Below, in pieces: positions 55,819-64,000 of a DNA stretch of 64,000 nucleotides. The position numbers and the translations under genes are program-made. The stretch spans positions 77,939 through 141,938 of the forward strand of contig NZ_VOBR01000025.1 in NCBI RefSeq assembly GCF_007845675.1, written 5' to 3'. The notes below the pieces were generated by a model. The model did no database searches. It worked only from the letters and a program-made list of their open reading frames with translations, and was not told where the DNA came from. Source of the stretch: Lentzea tibetensis. GTDB lineage: Bacteria > Actinomycetota > Actinomycetes > Mycobacteriales > Pseudonocardiaceae. Position 1 is the first letter of the stretch, and each line of letters starts with the position of its first letter.

Positions 55819-58800
55819 ATGCGTTTCGGGATCCTCGGACCTCTCGAGGTCTGGGACGACGGCAGGCCGGTGGCCGTCGGGGGGCCGCAGCAGCGCGCGC
55901 TGCTCGCGGTGCTGTTGCTCAACGCGAACCACGTGGTGTCAGCGGATCGGCTGATGAGCGAGCTGTGGAGCGACGAGCCGCCACCCGCGGCGCGCAGGCT
56001 GCTCCAGGGCTGCGTGGTCCGGCTGCGCCGCGCGCTGGCCGGTGAGCGCCAGCCGCTCGTCACGCGCCCACCCGGCTACCTGCTGGAGGTGCGCCCCGGC
56101 GAGCTGGACGCCGACCGGTTCGACGAGCTCGTGGCCGACGCGGAGCCGTTGCTGGGCAAGCATTCCGCCGGCGCGCTCGAGCAGGCCGCCGTGCTGCTGG
56201 CCGACGCGCTGGCGCTGTGGCGGGGACCCGCGCTGGACGGCATCGGCACGGACACCTGCCAGACGCACGCGCGGCGCTGGGACGAACGCAGGCAGGCGGT
56301 GCTCGAGGACCGCGTCGACGTCGACCTGCTCCGCGGCCGCCACGCGGAGCTCGTCGGTGAGCTGCGCGCGCACGTCCGGGCGCATCCGCTGCGGGAACGA
56401 CCGTGGGCGCAGCTGATGCTGGCGCTGCACGGCGCCGACCGGCAGGCGGACGCGCTGGCGGCGTACCGCGAGCTCAGGGCCACGCTGGTCGACCAGCTCG
56501 GCGTCGAGCCCAACGCCACGCTGCGCGGCATCGAGAGCGCGATACTCGCGGGCGGCGACGCGATGGAGGCGTACCGGTCGGCGCACGACGCCGCCGCGCC
56601 GATCGCACCCGCCCAGCTGCCCGCGATGGTGGCCGCGTTCACCGGCCGCGACGAGCACCTGGAGGAGCTGGACGCGCGGCTGCGCGACCCGAGTCCGGTG
56701 GTCACCCTCATCGACGGGATGGCCGGGGTCGGCAAGACCGCGCTGGCCGTCCGGTGGGCGCACCGGGTGCGTGAGCGGTTCCCCGACGGCCAGCTGTACC
56801 TCAACCTGCGCGGCTTCGCGCCGTGCCGGCCGGTGAGCCCGATCGAGGCGCTCACCGGGTTCCTCCGGGCGCTCGGGGTGCCCGCGCGGCAGCTCCCGCT
56901 CGACGCCGACCAAGCGGCCTGTCAGTACCGGAGCCTGCTGGCCGATCGGCGGATGCTGGTCCTGCTGGACAACGCGGCCACCGCCGAGCAGGTCCGGCCG
57001 CTGCTCCCGGCCGGACCCGGCTGCCTGGTGCTGGTCACCAGCCGGGACCGGCTGAGCGGGCTGGTCGCCCGCGACGGGGCCCGCAGGCTGACCCTCGGCG
57101 TGCTCACGCCGGACGAGGCGATGACGTTGCTCGAACAGGTCGTCGGCACGCGACGGGTGCGCGCCGAACGCGAGCCCGCGACCGAGCTGGGCCGGGCGTG
57201 CGGGTGGCTGCCGCTGGCGCTGCGCATCGCCGCCGCGGCCGTCACCGACGCGCCGCACCGCCCGATCGCCTGGTACGTCACGACTCTCACCGGCGCCGAC
57301 CGGTTGAGCTCGCTCGCCGTGGACGGTGACGAGCAGACCGGGGTGCGCGCCACGTTCGACCTGTCCTGCGCCGCGCTCGCCCCGCAGGCGCGGCGGATGT
57401 TCTGCCTGCTCGGCCTGGTGCCCGGCCCCGAGGTGACCGTCGAGTCGGCGGCCGCGATCGCGGGCACCACCATCGGCGACGCACGCCTGCTGCTGCACCG
57501 GCTCACCGCCGCGCACCTCGTCGAGGAGCACACCGCGGGCAGGTACGCGTTCCACGACCTGCTGCGCGCCTACGCCGCCGAACGCGCCGAGGCGTGCCTG
57601 CCTGCCGCCGAGCGGCGCGCCACGCTCCAGCGCCTGCACGACTGGTACCTGGTCACCGCCGATCGCGCGGCCCACCAGCTGTACCCCGAGAAGCTGCGCG
57701 TGCCGCTGCCCGCGATCGACACCGCCGCGCTACCGGTGACCTCGTTCGCCGACGACTCGGCAGCGGTGCGCTGGCTGGACGCCGAGCGGGCGTGCCTCGT
57801 CGCCGCGATCCGGCACGCCGCCGCCCACGGGCCACTGGTCAACGCGTGGCAGCTGGCCGACGCGCTGCGCGGCTACTTCTGGGGTTGCGGCCACCGGGCG
57901 GACTGGATGACGACCGCAGAGGCCGGCCTCGCCGCCGCCGAAGCGACCGGTGACCGGCAAGCGATGGCGTGCGCGTACTTCGGTCTGGCCGACGCGTACC
58001 GGTGCCGCAACGTCTACCCGCGTGCCGTCGAGCTCTACACCCGCTCGATCGCGCTGAGCGGGCAGACCGGCTGGCTGGAAGGCGAAGCGGCCGCGCTCGG
58101 GAACCTGGGCGTCACGCACTGGGAGATGGGCTGCCTCGAACGCGCCGCCGAGCACTTCACCCGCGCGGCCGAGATCGACCAACGGCACGGATGGCGCGCC
58201 GGGTACGCGTCGAAGCTGAGCAACCTGGGCCTCACGTACCGGCAGCTCGGGCGGTTCGAGCGGGCCGAGGAGCTGTTCACCAGGGCGCTGGCGATGGACC
58301 GGGAGCTCGGGATGCACGCCAGCGAAGGCGTCGACCTGGTCCACATCGGCCTGGTCGCGTGCCTGCGAGGGCGGCTCGACACCGCGCTCGCCCTGCACAC
58401 CGAGGGGCTGGCGATCCAGCGCGCGCTCGGCAACAGGCACCTGGAGGGCGCCACGCTGCGCCAGCTCGCGGTGGTCCACCGCGACGCCGGCCGCTACGCC
58501 GACGCGCTGGACGCGGCGCGCGCGGCACTGCCGCTGACCCGCGAGACCGGCAACCGGTTGCTCGAGGCCATCGCACTCGCGACGGCGGCGACCATCCACG
58601 ACCACCTGGGGCAGCACGAGCAGGCGGTGGAGCAGGCCACGCGGGCGTTGCGGATCGGCAGGCACATCGGTGCGCCCGACCCGCAGATCGAGGCGATGAT
58701 CGGACTCGCGGTCGCGCACGGGCACCTGAGGTCGTTCGACAGCGCCGTCTGTCACGCCGAACAGGCGGTCGCGATGGCCTGCCAGCACGGCTACCTGCTG

Positions 58801-59076
58801 CTGAAGGGCCAGGCGCTCACCGCGCTCGCCCGGCTGCGGCTCGCGCTGAACCGGGTGGACGAGGCGATCCACGACGCGCGGCTGGCGCTCGCGATCCACC
58901 GCGAGACCGGGCACCGCCTCGGCGAGGCGCGCACGCTCGTGGTGCTGGGCAAGGCCGATCCCGCCACCGCCTGTGCGCGGTTCCGCGACGCGCTCGACCT
59001 GTTCGCCGACATCGGCGCACCCGAAACCGCGGAGGTCCGCGCGCTCCTCACCCAGCGGACGCGCAGCCCGCGCTGA
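55819..59076 (+). CDS. AfsR-type SARP regulator with NB-ARC and TPR domains (1085 aa)
   Basis: Full-length layout. Winged helix 1-95 (MRFGILGPLEVWDDGRPVAV, GPQQRALLAVLLLNANHVVS), bacterial transcriptional activation domain 100-245 (HPLRERPWAQLMLALHGADR, ALAAYRELRATLVDQLGVEP), NB-ARC ATPase 275-560 (Walker A DGMAGVGKTALAVRWA, Walker B RRMLVLLDN), a helical linker, and at least seven TPRs at 690-1050 (ALGNLGVTHWEMGCLERAAE, KLSNLGLTYRQLGRFERAEE). AfsR proteins integrate kinase or ligand signals to activate secondary metabolism or development. ATG 55819, probably leaderless. No biosynthetic cluster is adjacent apart from one lone ketosynthase downstream. Confidence 0.93.
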   Translation: MRFGILGPLEVWDDGRPVAVGGPQQRALLAVLLLNANHVVSADRLMSELWSDEPPPAARRLLQGCVVRLRRALAGERQPLVTRPPGYLLEVRPGELDADRFDELVADAEPLLGKHSAGALEQAAVLLADALALWRGPALDGIGTDTCQTHARRWDERRQAVLEDRVDVDLLRGRHAELVGELRAHVRAHPLRERPWAQLMLALHGADRQADALAAYRELRATLVDQLGVEPNATLRGIESAILAGGDAMEAYRSAHDAAAPIAPAQLPAMVAAFTGRDEHLEELDARLRDPSPVVTLIDGMAGVGKTALAVRWAHRVRERFPDGQLYLNLRGFAPCRPVSPIEALTGFLRALGVPARQLPLDADQAACQYRSLLADRRMLVLLDNAATAEQVRPLLPAGPGCLVLVTSRDRLSGLVARDGARRLTLGVLTPDEAMTLLEQVVGTRRVRAEREPATELGRACGWLPLALRIAAAAVTDAPHRPIAWYVTTLTGADRLSSLAVDGDEQTGVRATFDLSCAALAPQARRMFCLLGLVPGPEVTVESAAAIAGTTIGDARLLLHRLTAAHLVEEHTAGRYAFHDLLRAYAAERAEACLPAAERRATLQRLHDWYLVTADRAAHQLYPEKLRVPLPAIDTAALPVTSFADDSAAVRWLDAERACLVAAIRHAAAHGPLVNAWQLADALRGYFWGCGHRADWMTTAEAGLAAAEATGDRQAMACAYFGLADAYRCRNVYPRAVELYTRSIALSGQTGWLEGEAAALGNLGVTHWEMGCLERAAEHFTRAAEIDQRHGWRAGYASKLSNLGLTYRQLGRFERAEELFTRALAMDRELGMHASEGVDLVHIGLVACLRGRLDTALALHTEGLAIQRALGNRHLEGATLRQLAVVHRDAGRYADALDAARAALPLTRETGNRLLEAIALATAATIHDHLGQHEQAVEQATRALRIGRHIGAPDPQIEAMIGLAVAHGHLRSFDSAVCHAEQAVAMACQHGYLLLKGQALTALARLRLALNRVDEAIHDARLALAIHRETGHRLGEARTLVVLGKADPATACARFRDALDLFADIGAPETAEVRALLTQRTRSPR

Positions 59077-59091
59077 CCGTCCACATCGGAC

Positions 59092-60252
59092 TCATGCGGG
59101 CGGTGCGAGCACCACCGCCGAGTTGTGCCCGCCCATGCCCAGCGACGACTTGATGGTGATGCCGTCGGTGATCCGGGAGGGGCCGTCCAGCAGCCGCGGG
59201 TGGCCGGTCGCGACCACGGGTGGTGCGGGCACCAGACCGCGGTCGTAGCCCAGTGCGGTCACCGCCACCTCCACCGCGGACGCCGCGCCCTGGCAGTGCC
59301 CGGTGAGCGGTTTCACCGAGTACACCTCGGTGTTCGCCGGGAACAGGTGGTCGAGCACCGCGGCTTCGGCGCGGTCGCACTGCACGGTGCCCGGTCCGTG
59401 CGCGTTGAGGTAGCGCACGGCGGAGGCGGGGACGCCCGCGTTGGCCAGTGCGTCCTGGAAGCAGCCGGTGATCTGTCCGAGGTCCGGGTCGATGGACGTC
59501 ACGTGGTACGCGTCGTGCGACATGGCGCCACCGAGCGTCAGCGCGTACGGCCGTTCGGCCCTGGAGGACAGTACGAATGCCACAGACGCTTCACCCATGA
59601 TGAAGCCCCTGCTGCCGCTTTGGAACGGACGGCACGCGTCCAGCGGTTCCGCGTCGACGATCGCGACGCCGAGCCGGACGAAGTGCGAGACGTTCTCGGG
59701 CGTGAGCGACAGGTCGGTCGCCACGAACACGACGTCGTCGACGATGCCCGCGTCCAGCCAGGACTTCGCGGTGATCAACCCCGCGTTCCCGGACGCGCAC
59801 ATGGCCGAAACGTTCATCGCAGGGCCGTGGAAACCGTATTCCTGCATCACCGTCGACATCGGCGTGGACGGCATCATCGCGAGGTAGTCGCGCATCGGCA
59901 GCGCACCGCCGCGGGCCCGGTAGAAGTCGCGCCACAGGTCGACTTCGCCCAGTACAACGGCGTGCAGCAGACCGACTCGGCGACCCGGCTGCCAGCCGCG
60001 GTCGCCGGCGTCACCGATCGCCTCGCGGGCGGCCGCGCGCATGGCTCTGGCGAATCTGCTGGGTCCGTCCGCGGGGTTGCCCGCGTCCGACACGCACGCG
60101 GCCCAGACCTCGTCACCGGGGTGCTGCCCGAGCCCGGACACCACCGTGGCGGCTGGTTTACCGCTCATCAGCCCGTCCCACAAGGCTTCGCGGCCCCAGC
60201 CGTACCCGCTGACGACGCCGATCCCGCAGATCGCCACGCCTTTCGCAGCCAT
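59092..60252 (-). CDS. Orphan beta-ketoacyl synthase (386 aa)
   Basis: Thiolase-fold ketosynthase. Nucleophile Cys in NVSAMCASGNAG (about residue 157), His in LNAHGPGTVQ (about 288) and LTGHCQGAASAVEVAVTAL (about 323), so the Cys-His-His triad is intact. ERPYALTLGGAMSHDAYHVT is near the substrate tunnel. It has no acyltransferase, ACP or reductase neighbour, and the sequence is not close to the housekeeping FabF or FabH pattern; it may serve lipid or secondary metabolism in trans. ATG 60252 has GGAGGGG 8-9 bases upstream. Convergent with the AfsR-type SARP (15-bp gap). Confidence 0.87.
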   Translation of the reverse strand: MAAKGVAICGIGVVSGYGWGREALWDGLMSGKPAATVVSGLGQHPGDEVWAACVSDAGNPADGPSRFARAMRAAAREAIGDAGDRGWQPGRRVGLLHAVVLGEVDLWRDFYRARGGALPMRDYLAMMPSTPMSTVMQEYGFHGPAMNVSAMCASGNAGLITAKSWLDAGIVDDVVFVATDLSLTPENVSHFVRLGVAIVDAEPLDACRPFQSGSRGFIMGEASVAFVLSSRAERPYALTLGGAMSHDAYHVTSIDPDLGQITGCFQDALANAGVPASAVRYLNAHGPGTVQCDRAEAAVLDHLFPANTEVYSVKPLTGHCQGAASAVEVAVTALGYDRGLVPAPPVVATGHPRLLDGPSRITDGITIKSSLGMGGHNSAVVLAPPA

Positions 60253-60369
60253 ATTTTCGCTCCCCTCCAACTCGAGAGCCGAGTCACGACAGCGGCACCA
60301 CCATCGTAATGGGCGGATCTGCTGCGGAAACCGCCTTCCGCCGCCACCGGGTAACAGGATCGAAACATG

Positions 60370-60397
60370 GTCCACGGTGGACGTGATCCGATATAAC
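60370..60397 (+). promoter_or_regulatory. Palindrome plus TATAAC box upstream of the PAS-GGDEF-EAL gene
   Basis: GTCCACGGTGGAC (60370-60382) is a perfect 13-bp palindrome ending nine bases before TATAAC (60392-60397), a good -10 box. It would overlap the -35 region, a typical place for a repressor or activator. The core TCCACGGTGG recurs at 60452-60461, at the GTG start itself. Confidence 0.55.
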
Positions 60398-60458
60398 GGC
60401 ACACCGTGTGTGCATCAGACGGGTGGGAATTACGTCGCAGATGTAGTAGGACTCCACG

Positions 60459-63233
60459 GTGGCGCCACCGCGAAACGGACCTGTCGTCGTGAAGGAGCTC
60501 ATGGGCGACGCCGAGTTCGACCACGAGTTGGTGGTCGACCTCGCGCTGTCGGTCGGGGCAGCTGTCGTGTGGTGGTTCGACTTCGCCACCGGCAATTTCG
60601 CCTGGTTGTCCGGTCTGGACCAGATGCTGGGCATGGCCGGTGCGGACGAGGAACAGCTGCGCAGCAGCATCGCGGAGCTGATCGCTCCGCTGACCGTCGC
60701 CGCGCAGGCGGCGCCCGTGTGGCAGGACTTCGAGCTCGAACAACCGTGCCGGCTCGCCACCGGTGACATCCGCTGGATCCAGCTGCGGGCCCGCGTCTCC
60801 GAGCAGAACGGCGGCCGCAGCCTCGTCGGCGTCGCGATAGACGTGACGGGCCAGCACCTCCAGCAACAGGCCATGACGGACCTGGCCGACCGGTACCGGT
60901 TGCTCGTCGACCTGTCCCCCGACGCGATCGTGGTCCACGAAGCCGGGCGCGTCGTCTACGCGAACCCCGCCGCGGTCCGGTTCGTGCGCGCGTCGTCGGA
61001 CGCCGAGATCCTGCACCGTCCCATCACGGACTTCGTGCACCCGGACTCGGTGATCGCGATGCAGCGCCGCATCGCGGAGCTGGGCGAGCCGGGCGCGGCG
61101 AGCGAACCCGCCGACGCGGTCCTGCTGCGGTTCGACGGCGGCACGGTCGAGGTCGAGTCCGTGTCCGTCCGCACCACCTGGGAGGGTCGTCCCGCGTTCC
61201 AGGTGATCATGCGGGACGTCACCGAGCAGAAGGCCGCCGCCGCGGCGGTGAACTACCAGGCCACGCTGGTCGCGCACGTCAGCGACGCGTTGATCGCGAC
61301 CACCGCGGACGGCGTCGTCACCAGCTGGAACCCGAGCGCGGAGACGGTCTACAGCCGCTCGGCGGCGGACGCGATCGGCCAGCCGATCCAGCACGCCGTC
61401 GGCGCGTCACTCGACCCGGCGGCCATCCTCGAGTCCGGCGGCGTGGCGCAGGCCGTGCACTACAGATCCGACGGCAGCGCGCTCGCGGTGCGGGTGTCGG
61501 TGGCCCCGATGACCGACGGGTACGTGCTGATCTGCGCGGACGAGACCGCGCGCAGACGTGCCGAGCAGCACTTCACCGCGGTGGTCGCGGCCATCGAAGA
61601 GGGCGTCATGGTGATCGGGCCCAGCGGCCTGGTCGAGTCCGTCAACCCGGCCGCCGAGCGGATCCTCACCATCCAGGAGCACGTCGCGGTCGGCACGCCC
61701 ATCACCGCCGCGCAGTTCTTCGACGAGGCCGGTGGCCGCATCCCGGAGGCGGACTACCCGTCGGCGCACACCCGGCTCACCGGCGAGCCGCAGCACGGCC
61801 GGATCGTCCGCGTCGACCGGGCGCACAAGCCCAGCATCTGGCTCTCGGTGAGCAGCCGCGCCATCAACGCCGACGGCACGCCACCGACGGCCGTGGTCGT
61901 GTCGTTCACCGACATCACCGAGCGCCGCATGATCGACGGGCAACTGGAGCACGAGGCGACGCACGACGCGCTCACCGGGTTGTTCAACCGCACCGTCACC
62001 ATCGACCGGCTCAGCCCGACCGCCCGCGGCCACCGCTCGGGCCACACCGCCGTGCTGTTCATCGACCTGGACAAGTTCAAGGTCATCAACGACTCGCTCG
62101 GCCACAGCGCGGGCGACGAGGTGCTGAAGGTCGTCGGCACCCGGTTGAGCAACAGCGCGCGCCGCGGCGACGTGGTCGGCAGACTCGGCGGCGACGAGTT
62201 CGTCGTCGTCGCGTACGGCATCACCACCACCGACGAGGCCACCGCGCTCGCCGACCACATCCGCAGCGAGCTGAACAAGCCCATCAGCGCCGACGGCCGC
62301 AACCTCTACGTCGACGCGAGCATCGGCATCGTGATCGCCGACCAGCACGACACCCGCGACGGCGCCGACCTGCTGCGCGACGCCGACCTGGCCATGTACC
62401 AGGCGAAGACCCAGGGCCGCGGACGCCACGCGTTCTTCGACGTCGACCTGCGCGAACGCACCCACCGCAGGCTGCGCCTCGAACAGGACCTGCGCGAGGC
62501 GCCGCGCACCGGCCAGCTGTGGATGGCCTACCAGCCGATCACCGACCTGCGCACGGGCACCACGTCCACCGTCGAGGGCCTGCTCCGCTGGGCGCATCCC
62601 GAGCACGGGCTGATCTCGCCGGCCGAGTTCATCCCGATCGCCGAGGAGAGCGACCTCATCAACCGCATCGGCGTCCACATGCTGCACACCGCGGCGTGCG
62701 AGATCGTCGCCCTGCGCGCGGGACTTCCCGACCTCCAGCTCACCGTCAACCTGTCCGCCCGGCAGCTCGACGATCCCCTGCTGGTGCACACCGTGCGCAA
62801 CGTGCTGCGGTCCACCGGCCTGCCCGCTCAGGCCGTGTGCCTGGAGATCACCGAAAGCGCACTCATGCGAGACCCCGTGGTCGCCGGGCGCACGCTCGCC
62901 GCGTTGCGCGAGCTCGGTGTGCAGCTCGCGATCGACGACTTCGGTACCGGGTACTCGTCGCTCGCCCAGTTGCTCACGTTGCCGTTGGACATGCTCAAGA
63001 TCGACCGGTCGTTCATCGCCGGGCTCGGCGAGTCCGAGGACGCCAAAGCGATTGTCACCAGCATCATCGCGATGGCCCACGCCGTTGATCTGACCGTGGT
63101 GGCTGAAGGGGTTGAGCAGGAGTTCCAGCTCGACATCCTGCGCGGGTTGAAGTGCGACCAGGCTCAGGGGTATCTCGTGGGGCGGCCTGTTCCCGCTGCT
63201 GAGGTGGATCTGGTGTTGCGGCGGTCTTTTTGA
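60459..63233 (+). CDS. Multi-PAS diguanylate cyclase/phosphodiesterase, GGDEF-EAL (924 aa)
   Basis: Turns over cyclic di-GMP. Up to four PAS-like sensors in the first 480 residues (DRYRLLVDLSPDAIVVHEAG, YQATLVAHVSDALIATTADG, FTAVVAAIEEGVMVIGPSG), GGDEF domain about 500-660 with intact RLGGDEFVVV (about 574-583) and DLDKFKVIND, then EAL about 675-920. The EAL signature reads EGLLRW rather than EALLRW, but other catalytic residues look kept: NLSARQL, EITES, DDFGTGYSSL, KIDRSF, AEGVEQ. So both activities are possible. No membrane helix. GTG 60459 has TAGTAGG upstream; a later start at 60501 is possible. Confidence 0.92.
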   Translation: MAPPRNGPVVVKELMGDAEFDHELVVDLALSVGAAVVWWFDFATGNFAWLSGLDQMLGMAGADEEQLRSSIAELIAPLTVAAQAAPVWQDFELEQPCRLATGDIRWIQLRARVSEQNGGRSLVGVAIDVTGQHLQQQAMTDLADRYRLLVDLSPDAIVVHEAGRVVYANPAAVRFVRASSDAEILHRPITDFVHPDSVIAMQRRIAELGEPGAASEPADAVLLRFDGGTVEVESVSVRTTWEGRPAFQVIMRDVTEQKAAAAAVNYQATLVAHVSDALIATTADGVVTSWNPSAETVYSRSAADAIGQPIQHAVGASLDPAAILESGGVAQAVHYRSDGSALAVRVSVAPMTDGYVLICADETARRRAEQHFTAVVAAIEEGVMVIGPSGLVESVNPAAERILTIQEHVAVGTPITAAQFFDEAGGRIPEADYPSAHTRLTGEPQHGRIVRVDRAHKPSIWLSVSSRAINADGTPPTAVVVSFTDITERRMIDGQLEHEATHDALTGLFNRTVTIDRLSPTARGHRSGHTAVLFIDLDKFKVINDSLGHSAGDEVLKVVGTRLSNSARRGDVVGRLGGDEFVVVAYGITTTDEATALADHIRSELNKPISADGRNLYVDASIGIVIADQHDTRDGADLLRDADLAMYQAKTQGRGRHAFFDVDLRERTHRRLRLEQDLREAPRTGQLWMAYQPITDLRTGTTSTVEGLLRWAHPEHGLISPAEFIPIAEESDLINRIGVHMLHTAACEIVALRAGLPDLQLTVNLSARQLDDPLLVHTVRNVLRSTGLPAQAVCLEITESALMRDPVVAGRTLAALRELGVQLAIDDFGTGYSSLAQLLTLPLDMLKIDRSFIAGLGESEDAKAIVTSIIAMAHAVDLTVVAEGVEQEFQLDILRGLKCDQAQGYLVGRPVPAAEVDLVLRRSF

Positions 63234-63253
63234 GCGTCGGGGCTTTGCGGTGT

Positions 63254-63386
63254 GGGGTGGGGAGGGGCCCGCGGATCACCTCACGGTGGCCATATTTTCG
63301 GTTGGGGGTCAAGACAAAAAGACGTCTTGACCCCCAACCGAAAATATGGCAAGGCTGCGCCTGATCCGCGAGCCCCTCCCCACCCC
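63254..63386. repeat. 133-bp inverted repeat with a 27-bp perfect inner stem
   Basis: Outer arms 63254-63278 and 63362-63386 match at 24 of 25 positions. Inner arms 63289-63315 and 63324-63350 are a perfect 27-bp pair around the loop AAAAAGAC (63316-63323). Only about ten bases between the arms do not pair. It starts 20 bp after the GGDEF-EAL stop and may also act as its terminator. Confidence 0.9.
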
Positions 63387-63893
63387 CGGCCGTCCGGATG
63401 CTTGGGATTGTTCGGCTGCCGGTTTGTGTTCGGGGGCCGCGCTCGGTTGGCAGTGCGGGGGTTGGGAGTGCGGCGGGCGCTCTTTCTTTGGTACCTGCCG
63501 GTCGGGGTGTGGCCCGCCTTCGTTGCTGCCGGTTTCGTGGTGGGCTGCTTGGTGTGCCGGCGTCGCTTCGCTCGCCGGGTCCACGCTGCGCTGTGGATGT
63601 TGCGGGCTGTCGCACCCCCGGTTTTCGCGGCTGACTTGCCGGTGGGGCCGGGGATTGTCGGTGTTGGCTGGCAGCATCGGTTCGGGGGGTTCTCGGGTGC
63701 GGGGGGACGCCCGCGTGAGCACACTCGCGGCCGCGAGCGGCGGCCCGGCAGGGCCAGGGGTGTGTCGCATCGGGCGGAAGGCAGGCCCAGCCGCAGGTGG
63801 GCCGGGCTGGCGGGCCCGGCGGCAGGCGGGCCGGTGTGATCAGGCAAGGAGTGTGCGTATCCGCAGTCACCTCGTGGTGGGCACCGCGCGATT

Positions 63894-64000
63894 GGGCCTT
63901 GACATGGGGTGCGGCGTGGTACACCTCAACGGCCGGCAGGTTCCCTTCCCTGCCGGCGGAGCCGGCCCACCACGCCGCGAGGGGCCCCATGTCAAGGCCC
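63894..64000. repeat. Nested inverted repeat at the window edge
   Basis: Three nested stems: GGGCCTTGACATGGGG (63894-63909) with CCCCATGTCAAGGCCC (63985-64000), GCGGCGTGGT (63911-63920) with ACCACGCCGC (63969-63978), and GCCGGCAGG (63932-63940) with CCTGCCGGC (63949-63957) around TTCCCTTC. The outer arm may continue past base 64000. Confidence 0.85.

Larger units (their letters stand above)
63234..64000. other. Non-coding 767-bp tail with two large inverted repeats
   Basis: No gene is convincing. Frames on both strands run through but show unusual amino-acid content and no ribosome site. It contains a 133-bp inverted repeat (63254-63386), about 500 bp of irregular, T-richer sequence with no ORF signal, and a nested inverted repeat at 63894-64000 that reaches the window edge. 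Confidence 0.8.

Noticed and set aside
55232-60252. A secondary-metabolite gene cluster around the SARP and ketosynthase
   Set aside because: Only one ketosynthase; no ACP, acyltransferase, ketoreductase, NRPS or tailoring genes adjoin it. The glycosyltransferases at 15310 and 39168 are too far away.
60247-60263. GCCATATTTTCG resemblance between the ketosynthase start and the 63254 inverted repeat
   Set aside because: Twelve shared bases only; at 60247 they are explained by the start codon and ribosome site of the ketosynthase. Treated as chance.
63252-63839. 195-residue and 308-residue open frames on both strands in the final 767 bp
   Set aside because: They run through the palindromes, which encode mirror-image peptides on both strands, and have no ribosome sites or recognisable domain.
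1-64000. tRNA, rRNA, CRISPR, transposase, integrase or phage genes
   Set aside because: Looked for cloverleaf-like segments with CCA-type ends, repeat-spacer arrays and DDE or recombinase motifs by eye; none found. Small RNAs cannot be excluded.

Overview
The window is about 64 kb of very GC-rich actinobacterial chromosome. The gene families point to the order Pseudonocardiales (a Lentzea-, Saccharothrix- or Actinosynnema-like organism): GAF-ANTAR proteins, SARP and LAL regulators, an S-adenosyl methyltransferase of the DUF574 type, mycosin, CGNR and DUF6292-like proteins, many GTG starts and several probably leaderless mRNAs. That placement is inference from gene content. I see no rRNA, tRNA, CRISPR array, transposase, integrase or phage module, so this reads as an accessory but chromosomal region rich in regulators, secreted hydrolases and small transcription units.

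Layout. 1-2421 (minus): a translationally coupled sugar operon, GT4 glycosyltransferase, an (alpha/alpha)6-like protein and a GH130 glycosidase cut by the window edge. 2735-8907 (plus): GNAT, an HTH-less TPR protein, two GAF-ANTAR proteins, an AI-2E-type permease, a STAS protein with a short upstream ORF, and an alpha/beta hydrolase. 8873-15317: GNAT plus receptor Ser/Thr kinase, divergent from a secreted metzincin, then a strong hairpin, an S4 RNA-binding protein and a trypsin/PDZ protease. 15310-22450: glycosyltransferase, an aldehyde dehydrogenase-DUF779 operon facing its probable GAF regulator, a duplicated 94-bp non-coding element, and a WYL regulator facing a VOC-YdeI operon.

22452-35201: LAL regulator head to head with a secreted CHAP protein; a short SARP preceded by an 11-bp-periodic repeat array, then a LuxR protein; DUF574 methyltransferase; FHA protein; MFS exporter facing a CGNR regulator; DUF6292-like protein; patatin; and an operon of an Rv2629-like (baeRF/Vms1) protein, a DivIVA-like coiled-coil protein and a four-helix membrane protein. 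35378-48026: a small exported-like protein, MalT-like LuxR regulator and degenerate ANTAR protein; glycosyltransferase; HTH-STAND-WD40 protein; a PucR regulator facing an SHMT-like PLP enzyme; PAP2 phosphatase; and an orphan mycosin. 48120-63233: ankyrin protein and S9 peptidase (with a tandemly repeated start-codon region), secreted M14 carboxypeptidase, GNAT, lipoprotein, a small secreted protein, a full-length AfsR-type SARP, an orphan ketosynthase and a PAS-GGDEF-EAL protein.

63234-64000 has no convincing gene. It holds a 133-bp inverted repeat and a second nested inverted repeat reaching the window end.

The most interesting points are the two 11-bp-periodic repeat arrays beside the SARP genes, a paired 12-bp inverted operator around the aldehyde dehydrogenase promoter, the long palindromic elements, the fourfold AUG repeat opening the S9 peptidase gene, the HTH-STAND-WD40 protein, and the Rv2629-like/coiled-coil/membrane operon. 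No single gene cluster is convincingly a complete new system; the STAND protein and the Rv2629-like operon are the best candidates.
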